DNA from: Achromobacter xylosoxidans
GTDB taxonomy: Bacteria; Pseudomonadota; Gammaproteobacteria; Burkholderiales; Burkholderiaceae_B
Assembly: GCF_014490035.1 (NCBI RefSeq)
Contig: NZ_CP061008.1
Span: forward strand, 4,774,001 to 4,838,000
Length of the DNA: 64,000 nt
Direction: 5' to 3'
Shown here: piece after piece, positions 8,040 through 16,709 of the stretch
Layout of the letters: every line of letters starts with the position of its first letter
Position numbering within the stretch: the stretch's first letter is position 1
Program-made: the position numbers and the translations under genes
Notes under the pieces: generated by a model
Told to the model about the DNA's origin: nothing
What the model saw: only the letters and a program-made list of their open reading frames with translations
Databases searched by the model: none

Positions 8040-8800
8040 TGGACGGCGCGCTTGGACTGCTGACCGGCAAGCGCGCCATTGTCACGGGGGGCGCCAACCC
8101 CCGTGGCATAGGCGCCGCCATCGTCGAGCTCTTCATCGCCCAGGGCGCCACGGTCGCGGTGCTGGACCAGGCTTATCCGGAGGGGGCCAACGCGGCACTG
8201 GCCGCGGGCCGCATCGACCTGCACTGCGACGTGTCCCGCTCGGCCTCCTGCGAGGCGGCGGTCGCGCGCGCCCGGGAAGCGCTCGGCGGCATCGACGTGC
8301 TGGTCAACAACGCCGGCATCGTCGCGGCCACGCGCATCTGGGATTTGCCCGAGGACGAGTTCCGCCGCATGGTGGAAGTGAACCTGACCGGCACCTACAA
8401 CGTCACGCATGCGGCGCTGCCCGAATTGCTGCAAAGCCCGCGGCGCCCGGCCATCGTCAACCTGGGTTCCACCGCCGCCCTGCGCGGCGGCGGTCTCCTG
8501 GGCGGTTCGCACTATGCGGCGTCCAAAGGCGGCGTCATCAGTTTCACCAAGGCGCTGGCCCGCGAGCTGGGGCCGCGCGGGGTGCGTGCCAATTGCGTGG
8601 CGCCCGGCATCATCGAAACGGACATGACGCTGGGAAAATTCGGCGAAAATTGGGAACAAGAACTCAAACAGGGCATTCCGCTGCAGCGCTTCGGCTCGCC
8701 CGCCGAAGTCGCCCAGGCCATACTTTTCCTGGCCTCGGACCTGTCCTCCTACTCAACCGGCATCGTGGTCGACGTCAATGGCGGCTTCCACATTCACTAG
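8036..8800 (+). CDS. Short-chain dehydrogenase/reductase
   Basis: The 254-residue SDR begins 'MMDGALGLLTGKRAIVTGGANPRGIG' (nucleotide-binding loop), followed by 'DVLVNNAGIV' (NNAG), 'VNLGSTAAL' (catalytic Ser) and 'YAASKGGVISF' (Tyr-x-x-x-Lys). The C-terminal 'PGIIETDMT' and 'GIVVDVNGGF' are typical of the classical family. It overlaps the end of the binding-protein gene by 4 bases, so expression is coupled. With the SDR at 5,408 it may carry out two oxidation steps on the same imported compound; this is inferred from context only. Confidence 0.85.
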   Translation: MMDGALGLLTGKRAIVTGGANPRGIGAAIVELFIAQGATVAVLDQAYPEGANAALAAGRIDLHCDVSRSASCEAAVARAREALGGIDVLVNNAGIVAATRIWDLPEDEFRRMVEVNLTGTYNVTHAALPELLQSPRRPAIVNLGSTAALRGGGLLGGSHYAASKGGVISFTKALARELGPRGVRANCVAPGIIETDMTLGKFGENWEQELKQGIPLQRFGSPAEVAQAILFLASDLSSYSTGIVVDVNGGFHIH

Positions 8801-8815
8801 GCGCGCCCTCCCGCA

Positions 8816-9634
8816 ATGAGCACTCCAGACCGCATGTTGTCCATCCTCGACCTCTTTCGCGACGACACCACCGCCGCGTTCCAGGAAGACGTCATGGCGC
8901 ATCTGGACTGCTCGCGCGCCACGGCTTACCGCTACCTCAAGTCGCTGACCGAAAGCGGGCTGCTGGCGCCGACCTCGGGCGGCGCCTATGTGCTGGGTTC
9001 GCGCATCATCGAGCTGGACCGCCACCTGCGCCAGCACGATCCGCTGATGCGCGCGGCGCGTGACGTCATGCGCGCCACCGGCGACGAGCTGCACGCCAAC
9101 CTGATGCTGTGCAACTACTACGGCGACAAGGTCATGTGCGTGGACCGCTACTGGACCGACGATTCCATCGAATCGAGCTATGCGCGCGGCCGTCCCTACA
9201 CCATGTTCCATGGCGCCACCGCCAAGCCCATCCTGGCCAACCTGCCGCCGTATCAGCTGCGCAACCTGATGCTGTGGCACGCCGCGGAAATCCGCGAGGC
9301 CGGGCTGGGAGAGGACTGGGACGAGTTCCGCGCCAACCTCAAGCGCCTGCGCGCGGCCGGGGTGTACGTGTCGCATGGCGAGGTCGACCCGGGGTTGATA
9401 GGCATAGGCTCGGCCATCTTCAGCGCCGAACAGAAGGTCGTGGGCAGCCTGGTATTCATCGCCGCGGAAGCGCGCACCTCGGCCGAGCGGCTGAAGGTAC
9501 TGCAGGCGCGCATCCAGATCGCGGCCGCGCAGGTGTCGCGCAATCTGCAGGCCCCGCAAAGCAACGGCGCGGCGGCGATCGGCATCATGCCGTCGCGGCC
9601 GCGCCGCATCAAGACCCCAGCCAAGTCAAAATAG
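8816..9634 (+). CDS. IclR-family transcriptional regulator
   Basis: The 272-residue protein has an N-terminal winged helix ('MLSILDLFRDDTTAAFQEDVMAHLDCSRATAYRYLKSLTESGLL') and a C-terminal GAF-like effector domain ('NLMLCNYYGDKVMCVDRYW', 'HGATAKPILANL', 'GIGSAIFS'). IclR proteins control catabolic operons in answer to a pathway metabolite. It is the last gene of the cupin operon, 15 bases after the SDR stop, and likely controls both divergent operons, perhaps through the inverted repeat at 6325-6341. Effector unknown. Confidence 0.88.
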   Translation: MSTPDRMLSILDLFRDDTTAAFQEDVMAHLDCSRATAYRYLKSLTESGLLAPTSGGAYVLGSRIIELDRHLRQHDPLMRAARDVMRATGDELHANLMLCNYYGDKVMCVDRYWTDDSIESSYARGRPYTMFHGATAKPILANLPPYQLRNLMLWHAAEIREAGLGEDWDEFRANLKRLRAAGVYVSHGEVDPGLIGIGSAIFSAEQKVVGSLVFIAAEARTSAERLKVLQARIQIAAAQVSRNLQAPQSNGAAAIGIMPSRPRRIKTPAKSK

Positions 9635-9658
9635 CCCCACGCCGCGCCTCCGGCTTGC

Positions 9659-9680
9659 CGCCCCCCGAGGGGGCGTTTTT
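9659..9680 (+). terminator. Rho-independent terminator of the cupin/IclR operon
   Basis: The stem CGCCCCC (9659-9665) pairs with GGGGGCG (9669-9675) and is followed by five T's. It sits in a longer GC-rich segment, about 9640-9720, that resembles an element I recall as common between genes in Burkholderiales genomes. Confidence 0.8.
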
Positions 9681-9732
9681 GCCTTGGGACGGCCCGGCGG
9701 CAAAAAAACGCCGGCCAGGTCCAGACCTGAGA

Positions 9733-10263
9733 TCAGGCCTTGTTGTAGCGCTCGGCGCTGCGAACGATTTCCTCGTGCGCGGCGTCCAGGCCCTTCCAGC
9801 CCTTGACCTTGACCCACTTGCCCTTTTCCAGGTCCTTGTAGTGCTCGAAGAAATGCTGGATGCGGGAGATGTCTTCCGCCGGCAGATCTTCGTAGGACTT
9901 GATGTTGCGGTACGGGGGGTACAGCTTTTCGATCGGCACGGCCAACAGCTTGGCGTCGCCGCCCGACTCGTCGTCCATTTCCAGCACGCCGATGGCGCGG
10001 CAGCGCACCACCGCGCCGATCTGGATCGGGAACGGGGTCAGCACCAGCACGTCGGCGGGGTCGCCGTCTTCGGACAGGGTTTGCGGGATGTAGCCGTAGT
10101 TGCACGGGTAGTGCATGGCGGTCAGCATGAAGCGGTCAACGAAAATCGCGCCCGTGTCCTTGTCGACCTCGTACTTCACCGGGTCGGCGTTCATGGGGAT
10201 TTCGATGATGACGTTGAAGTCTTCCGGCAGCTTCTTGCCAGGGGAGACGCGATCAAGACTCAT
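9733..10263 (-). CDS. ppa: Inorganic pyrophosphatase
   Basis: The 176-residue cytosolic enzyme hydrolyses pyrophosphate to phosphate and pulls biosynthetic reactions forward. Family I signatures are visible: '[21 protein letters not shown]', 'YGYIPQT' and the metal-binding '[11 protein letters not shown]' with its Asp cluster. The length matches the bacterial family I enzyme. It is the last gene of the minus-strand hem cluster, 32 bases after hemY, which suggests partial cotranscription; pyrophosphate is not a direct product of the hemCD steps. Confidence 0.97.
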   Translation of the reverse strand: MSLDRVSPGKKLPEDFNVIIEIPMNADPVKYEVDKDTGAIFVDRFMLTAMHYPCNYGYIPQTLSEDGDPADVLVLTPFPIQIGAVVRCRAIGVLEMDDESGGDAKLLAVPIEKLYPPYRNIKSYEDLPAEDISRIQHFFEHYKDLEKGKWVKVKGWKGLDAAHEEIVRSAERYNKA

Positions 10264-10295
10264 GATTCAACCTTGTTGTGTGTCTGAAGGATTGT

Positions 10296-11921
10296 TCAAA
10301 TCGAGCCGTCGTCCTTGAACGGCGGCTTGGTAGCCGGCACGGGCGCGGCGGCCGGCGCGGGCTTGGACCCTGCGGGCGTAGCCGGCGCGTACGTGGGCAC
10401 GGGATCATCGAAAGCCGCCGCCGGGATGGGGGCGCTGTCGAAGTACTCGTCGATGTCGGAGGTACTGCCGCCGGCCAGCGGAGCGTCCTCGGGAGCCAGC
10501 GCGCGCTCGCGCTGTTCTTTGTTCACGCGGGCGTCCGGATCCAGCACGTAGTCGGAGGCCGAGGCCGCCACGGCCGGCGGCAACGCGGGGTAATCGCCGC
10601 CGAGTTCGGTGTCGTCGCTGTCGACGTCGGACAGACCCACCGCATAGCCGCCTTCGGCGTCCACGCGATAAGGATCGGAACCGGTATCCGCGGCCGGCAA
10701 GGCGGCATCCGCCGCCAGCACCGGCAGCGCCATGCTGGCCGCCGTTGCCAGACGCCAGTGGCGCACCGCGTCGGCGGGACGGTCCAGGCGGTCATACAGG
10801 CTGCCCAGCAGCGCATGCGTCTGCGCATCGCTGCGGCGGCTGAGGCTGCGCAGCAGATAGCGTTCGGCCTGGCCCCAGAGCTGGCCGTTCAGGCACAGCA
10901 TGCCCAGCGCGGTGAGCAGGTCCGGATCGGTGGGACGCTGTTGCAGCCAGGTCTCGGCGCGGGCCAGCCGGCGCGAGACTTGTTCGGCTTCGCAGCGGGC
11001 GTAGGCGGCCACCAGGGCCGGATTGAACTTCACGGCGACCGCGGCTTCCAGCACGCGCGCGGCCTCGCTGGCTTCGCCGGCAGCCTCGAACGCCGCCGCG
11101 CCCGACAGCGCGATTTCCGGCAGGAGGCGCTCCTCGGCCTTCAGATCCTTCCAGATGGCGCGCCAGGCATCGCTGCCGCCCGCGGCGGCGGCGCGCAAAC
11201 GCGCCGCGCCCGAGGCGTCGATCAACTGATCGGCTTCGGAACGGGCCAGCGCATTGCGACGTACCAGGCCGCGCGCCAGCGTGAAGACCTGTTCGTCGTG
11301 ATGCAAGGCGGTGTGCGCACGCAGCAGCAGGCGCATGGTGTGCAGATGGCGCGCGCCGCCGTCGGCCAGCGGCTCCAGCACGGCCAGCGCGCGCTCGGCG
11401 CGGCCCTGGTCCAGCAGCATGTCGGCCGACACGGTGGCAGTGGCTTCGATCAGACCGGCGTCCGTGCCGGCTTGTTCCTGCGCGATCGCCAGCAGGCGGT
11501 CGCGGCGGTCGAACTCGCCCAGGCCATGCGTGGCGCGGGCGGCGGACAAGGCCGCCAGCACACGGCGCGTCTGGACCTTGGTCTGGTCCAGCAGCTTGGT
11601 CAGATCTTTTTCGGCGGTGGTGTAGCGCCCTTCCAGCAGGCCGATCCAGCCGCGTTCCAGCAGTTCGTGGTCGCGCGCCTGGGCGCGCTTGCCGCGCCAG
11701 GCCCGCACGCGGTCGGGAATGGCCAGCAGCCATGCCAGCAGGCGCAGGCCCACGTACAGCACGATGAAGGCCGCGACGATCAGCAGGACCGCCAGCGTCA
11801 GCGACATGCTGATGCGCCACGGCCAGACCAGCAACAGCACGTTGCCGGAGTGCGAACGCAGCACCACCGCCAAGGCGACGGCGATGACGGCGAGCAGCAG
11901 AGTCCAGAACCAGGTACGCAT
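10296..11921 (-). CDS. hemY: HemY-type inner-membrane TPR protein
   Basis: The 541-residue protein has two N-terminal membrane helices ('FWTLLLAVIAVALAVVL' and 'LAVLLIVAAFIVLYVGLRLLAWLL') with the HemY N-domain pattern, then a long Ala-rich alpha-helical TPR-like region, and a Pro/Ala-rich acidic tail from about residue 440. HemY of this type (unrelated to the Bacillus oxidase) follows hemX in the hemCDXY operon; its role in heme formation is still uncertain. The tail is longer and less ordered than the core. It lies 5 bases after the hemX stop. Confidence 0.88.
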   Translation of the reverse strand: MRTWFWTLLLAVIAVALAVVLRSHSGNVLLLVWPWRISMSLTLAVLLIVAAFIVLYVGLRLLAWLLAIPDRVRAWRGKRAQARDHELLERGWIGLLEGRYTTAEKDLTKLLDQTKVQTRRVLAALSAARATHGLGEFDRRDRLLAIAQEQAGTDAGLIEATATVSADMLLDQGRAERALAVLEPLADGGARHLHTMRLLLRAHTALHHDEQVFTLARGLVRRNALARSEADQLIDASGAARLRAAAAGGSDAWRAIWKDLKAEERLLPEIALSGAAAFEAAGEASEAARVLEAAVAVKFNPALVAAYARCEAEQVSRRLARAETWLQQRPTDPDLLTALGMLCLNGQLWGQAERYLLRSLSRRSDAQTHALLGSLYDRLDRPADAVRHWRLATAASMALPVLAADAALPAADTGSDPYRVDAEGGYAVGLSDVDSDDTELGGDYPALPPAVAASASDYVLDPDARVNKEQRERALAPEDAPLAGGSTSDIDEYFDSAPIPAAAFDDPVPTYAPATPAGSKPAPAAAPVPATKPPFKDDGSI

Positions 11922-11926
11922 AAGCC

Positions 11927-13120
11927 TCAGTCCTGTCCGCTGGTCTTGAAGCCTGCGGCGCGCAGCGCGGCCACGGCGTTGAGGCTGTCGGCCACTTCCG
12001 GCATGCGCACGGCAATGTCGGTCTGCGCCAGTTCGCGCGCCAGGGTCTGGGCCGCGACGGTGTCGGGGGAACGGCCGTCGAAATACTTGGCGAGCGTGAC
12101 GCCGACGTTGTCGAGTTCGCTCTTCCAGACGGCGGGCTGGCGCATCAGCATGGCCAGTTGCGCGGTCAGCAGGCGCTGGCGCAGCGTGCCGCGCACCTGG
12201 TCGGCCTGTTCGGGCGACAGCAGCAAGGCAGCGGGCTCGTCCACGCGCTGGATCGTGATCAGGCCGCCCAGTTCATGCGCCAGCGCGGAGCCGGCGCGGC
12301 CGGGCCAGGAGGCCATTTCGGCGCGCCAGCGCTGCCACCAGGGCGCGTCGGCCGGCAGGCCGGCCAGCGGATCGACCGCGGGGGCCGGCGCGGCAGCCGG
12401 AGCGCTTTCGCCGGCGGGCGCCACGCCCGGGGCCGCGGCGTCCGGCACCAGCAGGGGCGCCTTGCCAATCAGCGCCACCAGGCGGTCGATGCGGGCCGAC
12501 AGGGCGGGGATATCCACGGTGGACACGGCGCGCAGGCGGTCCAGGTCGCCGTTGATGGATTGCTGCAGGCTGGAGAAACGCGGGCGGTCGGCGCGCGCCA
12601 GGCGCGATTGCGCCGTTTCCAACGCCACGATCGCATTGGAGACATTGCCCGCCAGGCGCAGTTGCTGGTTGGCGATGGTCAGCAGGCGTTCGACGTCGTT
12701 GGCGAGCAGTTCGTCGCTGGCGCTGTCGTTGAAGTTCTGCCAGGCCAGTTGCAGGGCGCTGTACTGGCTTTGCGTTTCGCGCACGGTGTCTTCGAGTTCA
12801 CCGACACGGCCGGCCTGGGCTTGCGCCAGGGCCAGGGCCTCGCGGGTGTCCTTGCGGGCCTGCGCCAGGTCGGCGGTCAGCGTTTCAAGGCGCGTGGCGA
12901 CTTCGCGGCCGGCGGACACGAACTGGGTGCGCTGCATCCAGAGGGCGTAACCCAGGCCGGCTGCCAGCAGGATGAGGATGATGAGGGCGGGGACCAACGG
13001 GCCACTGCCGCGCTTGGCCGGACGGGCCTTGACGGAATCGGCCGGGGCCGATGCGGGCGCGCTTGCACCCGGGGCGGCCGTCGGAACGACCGGATCGGTA
13101 GCGGGAGTCTTGTCTGTCAT
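11927..13120 (-). CDS. hemX: HemX-family membrane-anchored protein
   Basis: The 397-residue protein from the ATG at 13120 has a Pro/Ala-rich cytosolic N-terminus, one membrane helix ('LVPALIILILLAAGLGYALWM' region), a coiled coil of about 70 residues, and the conserved HemX core ('LLTIANQQLRLAGNVSNAIVALETAQSRL'). Databases often call it uroporphyrinogen-III C-methyltransferase, but no methyltransferase motif is visible. It lies between hemD and hemY, 37 bases after hemD. Confidence 0.88.
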   Translation of the reverse strand: MTDKTPATDPVVPTAAPGASAPASAPADSVKARPAKRGSGPLVPALIILILLAAGLGYALWMQRTQFVSAGREVATRLETLTADLAQARKDTREALALAQAQAGRVGELEDTVRETQSQYSALQLAWQNFNDSASDELLANDVERLLTIANQQLRLAGNVSNAIVALETAQSRLARADRPRFSSLQQSINGDLDRLRAVSTVDIPALSARIDRLVALIGKAPLLVPDAAAPGVAPAGESAPAAAPAPAVDPLAGLPADAPWWQRWRAEMASWPGRAGSALAHELGGLITIQRVDEPAALLLSPEQADQVRGTLRQRLLTAQLAMLMRQPAVWKSELDNVGVTLAKYFDGRSPDTVAAQTLARELAQTDIAVRMPEVADSLNAVAALRAAGFKTSGQD

Positions 13121-13157
13121 GACGCGATTGTATTCGGTGTCAGTCCGATGCAACGAA

Positions 13158-13976
13158 TCAAGCAGCAACAAAAGCCTGGAATATCGACTCGTCGTTGGGC
13201 AAGCAGATTTTTACCATCGGCCGCGCCCCGCCTTCATGACAGGCCTGTGGCAGACGGCGTTCCAAGGAGGGATGCGTCAGTACGAAGCGGCACCGCGCCC
13301 ACCAGTCCGCCAGCCCGGCCGCGTCCAGGCCGGCCCGCAGGGCCTCAGCGCCCTCGCCGCTGGTGATCAGCCAGGTGGCTGGAATACCCGCGTCAGCCCA
13401 GCGCCGCAGGCTGGCGACCTGGTCCGCTCCCCAGCTCGCGGGGCGCCGCAGATAGGCGGCATGGCGCGTCACGGCAGCGCCTTGCGCCTCGAGCTTGTCG
13501 CCCAGCCAGTCCCTGCCCTGCGTGCCGCGCACCAGCAGCACGCGGGCGGGCATTTGCGGCAGCCCCTGCAAAACCTCCCAGAGCGCCTCGGAGTCGTGAC
13601 TGGGCGCGCTTTCGGGGGGATGCAAAACTGTTGTATTCACGCCAAAACAGGGGGATAGGCGCAAGGCCTGGGCACTGGCCGGCCCGACCGTTGCGGCGAT
13701 GACGCCAGCCGGCCAGGGAGCCGCCCCGTCGGCCTGTGCCCACTGTTCCAAGTACAACTTGGCCGCGTTGCCGCTGACGAACACGACCATGTCGAAGTCG
13801 GCAGGGCGCGGCGGCCCGCCCGCGGCGGCGGGCAAGGCCAGGATTTCCAGGGCGGGAAGAATGCAGGACGTCCAGCCGGCGCCGGCCAGGCGGTCGGCCA
13901 GCGCCTCGTTGCGACCTTCGGGCCGCGTCAGGATGGCGACCCGCGGCGGTTCGGCGGCAGCGGACGCCATGGCCAT
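13158..13976 (-). CDS. hemD: Uroporphyrinogen-III synthase
   Basis: The 272-residue protein closes the linear hydroxymethylbilane made by HemC into uroporphyrinogen III with inversion of ring D. HemD is poorly conserved; support comes from 'AILTRPEGRNEALADRLAGAGW' at the N-terminus, 'FVSGNAAKLYLEQW' (the usual TSxNAV region), 'GPASAQAL' and 'TSGEGAEAL'. Its ATG shares one base with the hemC stop (TGATG), the normal coupled arrangement. A second ATG two codons downstream (13970) is also possible. The frame extends upstream into hemC and that part is not real. Confidence 0.9.
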   Translation of the reverse strand: MAMASAAAEPPRVAILTRPEGRNEALADRLAGAGWTSCILPALEILALPAAAGGPPRPADFDMVVFVSGNAAKLYLEQWAQADGAAPWPAGVIAATVGPASAQALRLSPCFGVNTTVLHPPESAPSHDSEALWEVLQGLPQMPARVLLVRGTQGRDWLGDKLEAQGAAVTRHAAYLRRPASWGADQVASLRRWADAGIPATWLITSGEGAEALRAGLDAAGLADWWARCRFVLTHPSLERRLPQACHEGGARPMVKICLPNDESIFQAFVAA

Positions 13977-14923
13977 CAGTCGACTCTGGGCGGGTCTTGC
14001 AGCAGTTCGCGCAGGATGTCCTGCGCGCCCGCGTCCAGCAGCGCCTGCGCCGCGGCCTCGCCGATCGCCTGGGCCTCGGCCACCGGGCCGCTGCGGGCCG
14101 CATGGACCATGCGCACGCCGTCGGGCGACGCCACCAGCGCGCGCAGCGACAAAGTGCCGCCGGCGATCTCGGCATACGCCGCCAGGGGCACCTGGCAAGA
14201 TCCGCCCAACTTGCGGGACACCGCGCGCTCAGCCACCACACAGGAGGTGGTGCCGGCGCTGATCAAGGGGGCCAGCCAGGCGCGCATGTCGTCGCGGTCG
14301 TCGCGGATCTCGATGCCCAGGGCGCCCTGCCCGGCGGCAGGCAGGCTGTCTTCCGGTTCGAGCAGGCTGCGGATGCGCGACCCCAGACCCAGACGCTCCA
14401 GGCCAGCCGCAGCCAGCACGATGGCGTCGTATTCGCCTTTGTCGAGCTTGCCCAGGCGGGTGTCGAGATTGCCGCGCAAAGGCTTGACCACCAGCTCGGG
14501 ATAGCGCGCGCGGATCTGCGATTCGCGGCGCAGGCTGGACGTGCCCACGACGGCGCCCGCCGGCAAGTCGGCCAGCGAGTCATGGGTATTGGAGACGAAG
14601 GCATCGCGCGGATCCGCGCGATCGAGGACGGCGCAAAGCTCGAACGGGGCTTGCAGATCGACCGGCACGTCCTTCAAGGAGTGCACGGCCAGATCGGCGC
14701 GCCCGTCGAGCAGCGCGTTTTCGAGTTCCTTGACGAAGAGACCCTTGCCGCCCACCTTGGAGAGCGTGCGGTCGAGGATCTGATCGCCTCGGGTCGTCAG
14801 GGTGAGCAGCTCAACCGCGCACGCCGGGTACAGCGTGCGCAGCCGGTCGCGCACATGCTCGGCTTGCCACAGGGCAAGCCGGCTGGCGCGGGTCGCGATG
14901 ACCAGGCGTTGCGGTAGAGACAC
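13976..14923 (-). CDS. hemC: Porphobilinogen deaminase (hydroxymethylbilane synthase)
   Basis: The 315-residue cytosolic enzyme polymerises four porphobilinogens. Visible are '[16 protein letters not shown]', '[23 protein letters not shown]' and 'AVHSLKDVP' of the active site, '[11 protein letters not shown]', and the loop 'LGGSCQVP', whose Cys carries the dipyrromethane cofactor. Length is typical. It is the first gene of hemC-hemD-hemX-hemY-ppa; its promoter must lie in or near the small gene at 14,933-15,055. Confidence 0.97.
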   Translation of the reverse strand: MSLPQRLVIATRASRLALWQAEHVRDRLRTLYPACAVELLTLTTRGDQILDRTLSKVGGKGLFVKELENALLDGRADLAVHSLKDVPVDLQAPFELCAVLDRADPRDAFVSNTHDSLADLPAGAVVGTSSLRRESQIRARYPELVVKPLRGNLDTRLGKLDKGEYDAIVLAAAGLERLGLGSRIRSLLEPEDSLPAAGQGALGIEIRDDRDDMRAWLAPLISAGTTSCVVAERAVSRKLGGSCQVPLAAYAEIAGGTLSLRALVASPDGVRMVHAARSGPVAEAQAIGEAAAQALLDAGAQDILRELLQDPPRVD

Positions 14924-14932
14924 GAGACGGCA

Positions 14933-15055
14933 TCAAACAAAATTGGAGACGATGACCGTCGCGACCACCCCGAGGATGGCCAGCACGAAAAGGCCCTGAA
15001 GGAGGCTCAGGCCCGATTCGGATTGCTGGGGATCGGTGGATCTACGCAGACTCAT
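14933..15055 (-). CDS. Small single-pass membrane protein, function unknown
   Basis: This 40-residue reading frame, 'MSLRRSTDPQQSESG' then a hydrophobic 'LQGLFVLAILGVVATVIVSNF', is shorter than most gene-finder cut-offs. It begins inside the last 14 bases of the upstream terC-type gene and ends 9 bases before hemC, so it fills the gap exactly and would be cotranscribed. The 'GLSLLQGLFVLAILGVVATV' segment resembles a prepilin-like N-terminal helix, but no clear peptidase site (Gly followed by a Glu at +5) is present. It could be a small regulator or stabiliser. I do not recognise it. Confidence 0.5.
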   Translation of the reverse strand: MSLRRSTDPQQSESGLSLLQGLFVLAILGVVATVIVSNFV

Positions 15056-15761
15056 GTGCTGATTCCTTGGAAGCGGTTTTGCGGCTTGCCAGCCACCGTC
15101 CAAGGACAACAACGAGCAAGGCGCCAATGATTTCTGCGCCGATTTTAACCGCAGTGGGCTGTACGCCGAATTGACGTTCGACAACCACGTCGGTGATCAG
15201 CATGCCGCCGGCGATCCAGCCCAGCAGTGCCGCGCCCAGCGTAACCACCAGCGGATAGCGGTCGATGAGCTTGAGCACCAGGGTGCTGCCCCAGATGATG
15301 ATGGGCACGCTGACGATCAGGCCGAAGGCGACCAGGCCGATCTGATGGTCGGCGTGGGCGTTCTGGGCGGCGCCGGCGATGGCGATCACGTTGTCCAGGC
15401 TCATCACGAAGTCGGCGATGATGATGGTCTTGATCGCGGCGGCGATGGATGTGCCGCCCTTGATGTTGCCATGGGCATCATCCTCGGGAATCAGCAGCTT
15501 GACGCCGATCCAGACCAGCAGCAGGCCGCCCACGACCTTCAGGAAGGGAATCGACAACAGCGTCAGGGCGAAGGCGATCAGGACCACGCGCAGGATGATG
15601 GCGCCCGCGGTACCCCACAGAATGCCTTGCATGCGCTGCTTGGGCGCCAGATTGCGGCAAGCCAGCGCGATCACGACGGCGTTGTCGCCGCCGAGCAGGA
15701 TGTCGATGAGGATGATCTGGAATACCGCTGTCCAACTCAGCGTCTGGAAAAACTCAAGCAC
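15042..15761 (-). CDS. TerC-family integral membrane protein (second of two tandem copies)
   Basis: The 239-residue protein has about seven membrane helices with the TerC metal-site motifs 'LLGGDNAVVIALACR' and 'DFVMSLDNVIAIAGAA', whose acidic residues sit in facing helices. Family members (YjbE, Alx, MeeF/MeeY) export Mn2+ and help metal-load secreted enzymes. The start is a GTG at 15761 with only a weak G-rich ribosome site. It is about 50% alike by eye to the copy just upstream, indicating a tandem duplication. Which metal it handles is not shown by sequence. Confidence 0.85.
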   Translation of the reverse strand: MLEFFQTLSWTAVFQIILIDILLGGDNAVVIALACRNLAPKQRMQGILWGTAGAIILRVVLIAFALTLLSIPFLKVVGGLLLVWIGVKLLIPEDDAHGNIKGGTSIAAAIKTIIIADFVMSLDNVIAIAGAAQNAHADHQIGLVAFGLIVSVPIIIWGSTLVLKLIDRYPLVVTLGAALLGWIAGGMLITDVVVERQFGVQPTAVKIGAEIIGALLVVVLGRWLASRKTASKESAHESA

Positions 15762-15814
15762 TATGAACCCCCGAAGGCATTATGAAAAGAGTGGCCGGTC
15801 CCGGTCCGGCAAGG

Positions 15815-15837
15815 CTCGCCGCGCATGGCGCGGCGAG
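15815..15837. promoter_or_regulatory. Perfect 10-bp hairpin between the two terC genes
   Basis: CTCGCCGCGC (15815-15824) and GCGCGGCGAG (15828-15837) form a very stable stem with a 3-base loop. On the coding strand it lies after the first terC stop and in the leader of the second. No T-tract follows, so it is more likely an mRNA processing or stability element than a terminator. A possible -10 (TATACT, complement of 15858-15863) lies just upstream of it. Confidence 0.5.
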
Positions 15838-15872
15838 CTTATTCAGTACAACTTATTAGTATAATTCAGCTT

Positions 15873-16571
15873 TCAGTCAGCTTTCTGGCGCATCAGCAAA
15901 ACTTTACCGATAGCCAGCACCAGCACCGCGCCCAGCACGCCCGTCATCAACGCAAAGCTATGCTGCGTGATTCCCAGGGCCGCATCGATGCGCGCCACGG
16001 GTTCTTCCAGGGCCGGATCGCCCACCAGCAGTTCGCCAGCAATGAAACCCAGGAGCGCCGCGCCCACCCAGACGATGACCGGGAAGCGCTCGATGACCTT
16101 CAGGAGCAGCGTGCTGCCGAAGATGACCAGCGGAATACTGATGGCCAGGCCCAACACCAGCAAGGTCGTGTCGCCCATGGCGGCGGCGGCAACGGCCACC
16201 ACGTTGTCCAGGCTCATGACCAGGTCGGCAATCATGATAGTGCGGATTGCGGTCAGCAGATTGCCTTGCGTCTTGCCGCCGCCATCTTCCTCGCCTTCGG
16301 GCAACAGCAGCGTCACGCCGATGTAGACCAGGAGCAGCGCGCCGATCAGCTTGAGCCACGGCAGCAGGAGCAGCTTGGCCGCTACCAGCGTCAGCACGAT
16401 ACGCATGATGATCGCCGCGGCGGAGCCGACCACGATCGCTTTTTTCTGTTGGGCCGGAGGCAGCGAACGCGCCGCCAGCGCAATAACCACGGCGTTGTCG
16501 CCCGATAGCAGAATGTTGACCCAAATGATCTGGAGCAACGCTATCCAGAATGCCGCTGAACTGAGTTCCAT
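15873..16571 (-). CDS. TerC-family integral membrane protein (first of two tandem copies)
   Basis: The 232-residue protein starts at the ATG at 16571; the open frame upstream is poorly conserved in character and crosses a promoter and T-rich leader. It repeats the family signature twice: 'LLSGDNAVVIALAARS' and 'DLVMSLDNVVAVAAAAMG', with 'IFGSTLLLKVIERFPVIVWVGAALLGFIAGELL' near the C-terminus. It probably moves Mn2+ or a related divalent metal across the inner membrane. An unusual structured leader precedes it (see 16572-16709). Confidence 0.85.
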   Translation of the reverse strand: MELSSAAFWIALLQIIWVNILLSGDNAVVIALAARSLPPAQQKKAIVVGSAAAIIMRIVLTLVAAKLLLLPWLKLIGALLLVYIGVTLLLPEGEEDGGGKTQGNLLTAIRTIMIADLVMSLDNVVAVAAAAMGDTTLLVLGLAISIPLVIFGSTLLLKVIERFPVIVWVGAALLGFIAGELLVGDPALEEPVARIDAALGITQHSFALMTGVLGAVLVLAIGKVLLMRQKAD

Positions 16572-16709
16572 GCCTCTCTTTCCTAGGTGTGATCCCCCTA
16601 GGACGAACCAAATGAATGGGTGAAAAAAAGATAAAAAAATCGTACTGACCGCCTTGGTGCGAGCCCGGCGGCATTCTTGCTTGGTACGCGTGGAATTTCT
16701 TTCATTATA
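16572..16709 (-). promoter_or_regulatory. Promoter and structured leader of the tandem terC genes
   Basis: On the coding strand a TATAAT -10 box is at 16709-16704 (no strong -35 seen). The leader of about 125 bases then has a GCCGCC/GGCGG stem followed by a U-rich tract (16621-16640) and, just before the gene, a hairpin TCCTAGG-9-CCTAGGA (16603-16581). The last arm contains AGGA and ends 9 bases before the ATG, so it could hide the ribosome site. Many terC genes are under metal-sensing RNA control, but I do not see the conserved core of the yybP-ykoY riboswitch here. Confidence 0.5.

Noticed and set aside
16572..16709. yybP-ykoY manganese riboswitch ahead of terC
   Set aside because: I looked for the conserved GGGGAGUAG-type core and facing loops and did not find them; only a different hairpin and U-rich tract are present.
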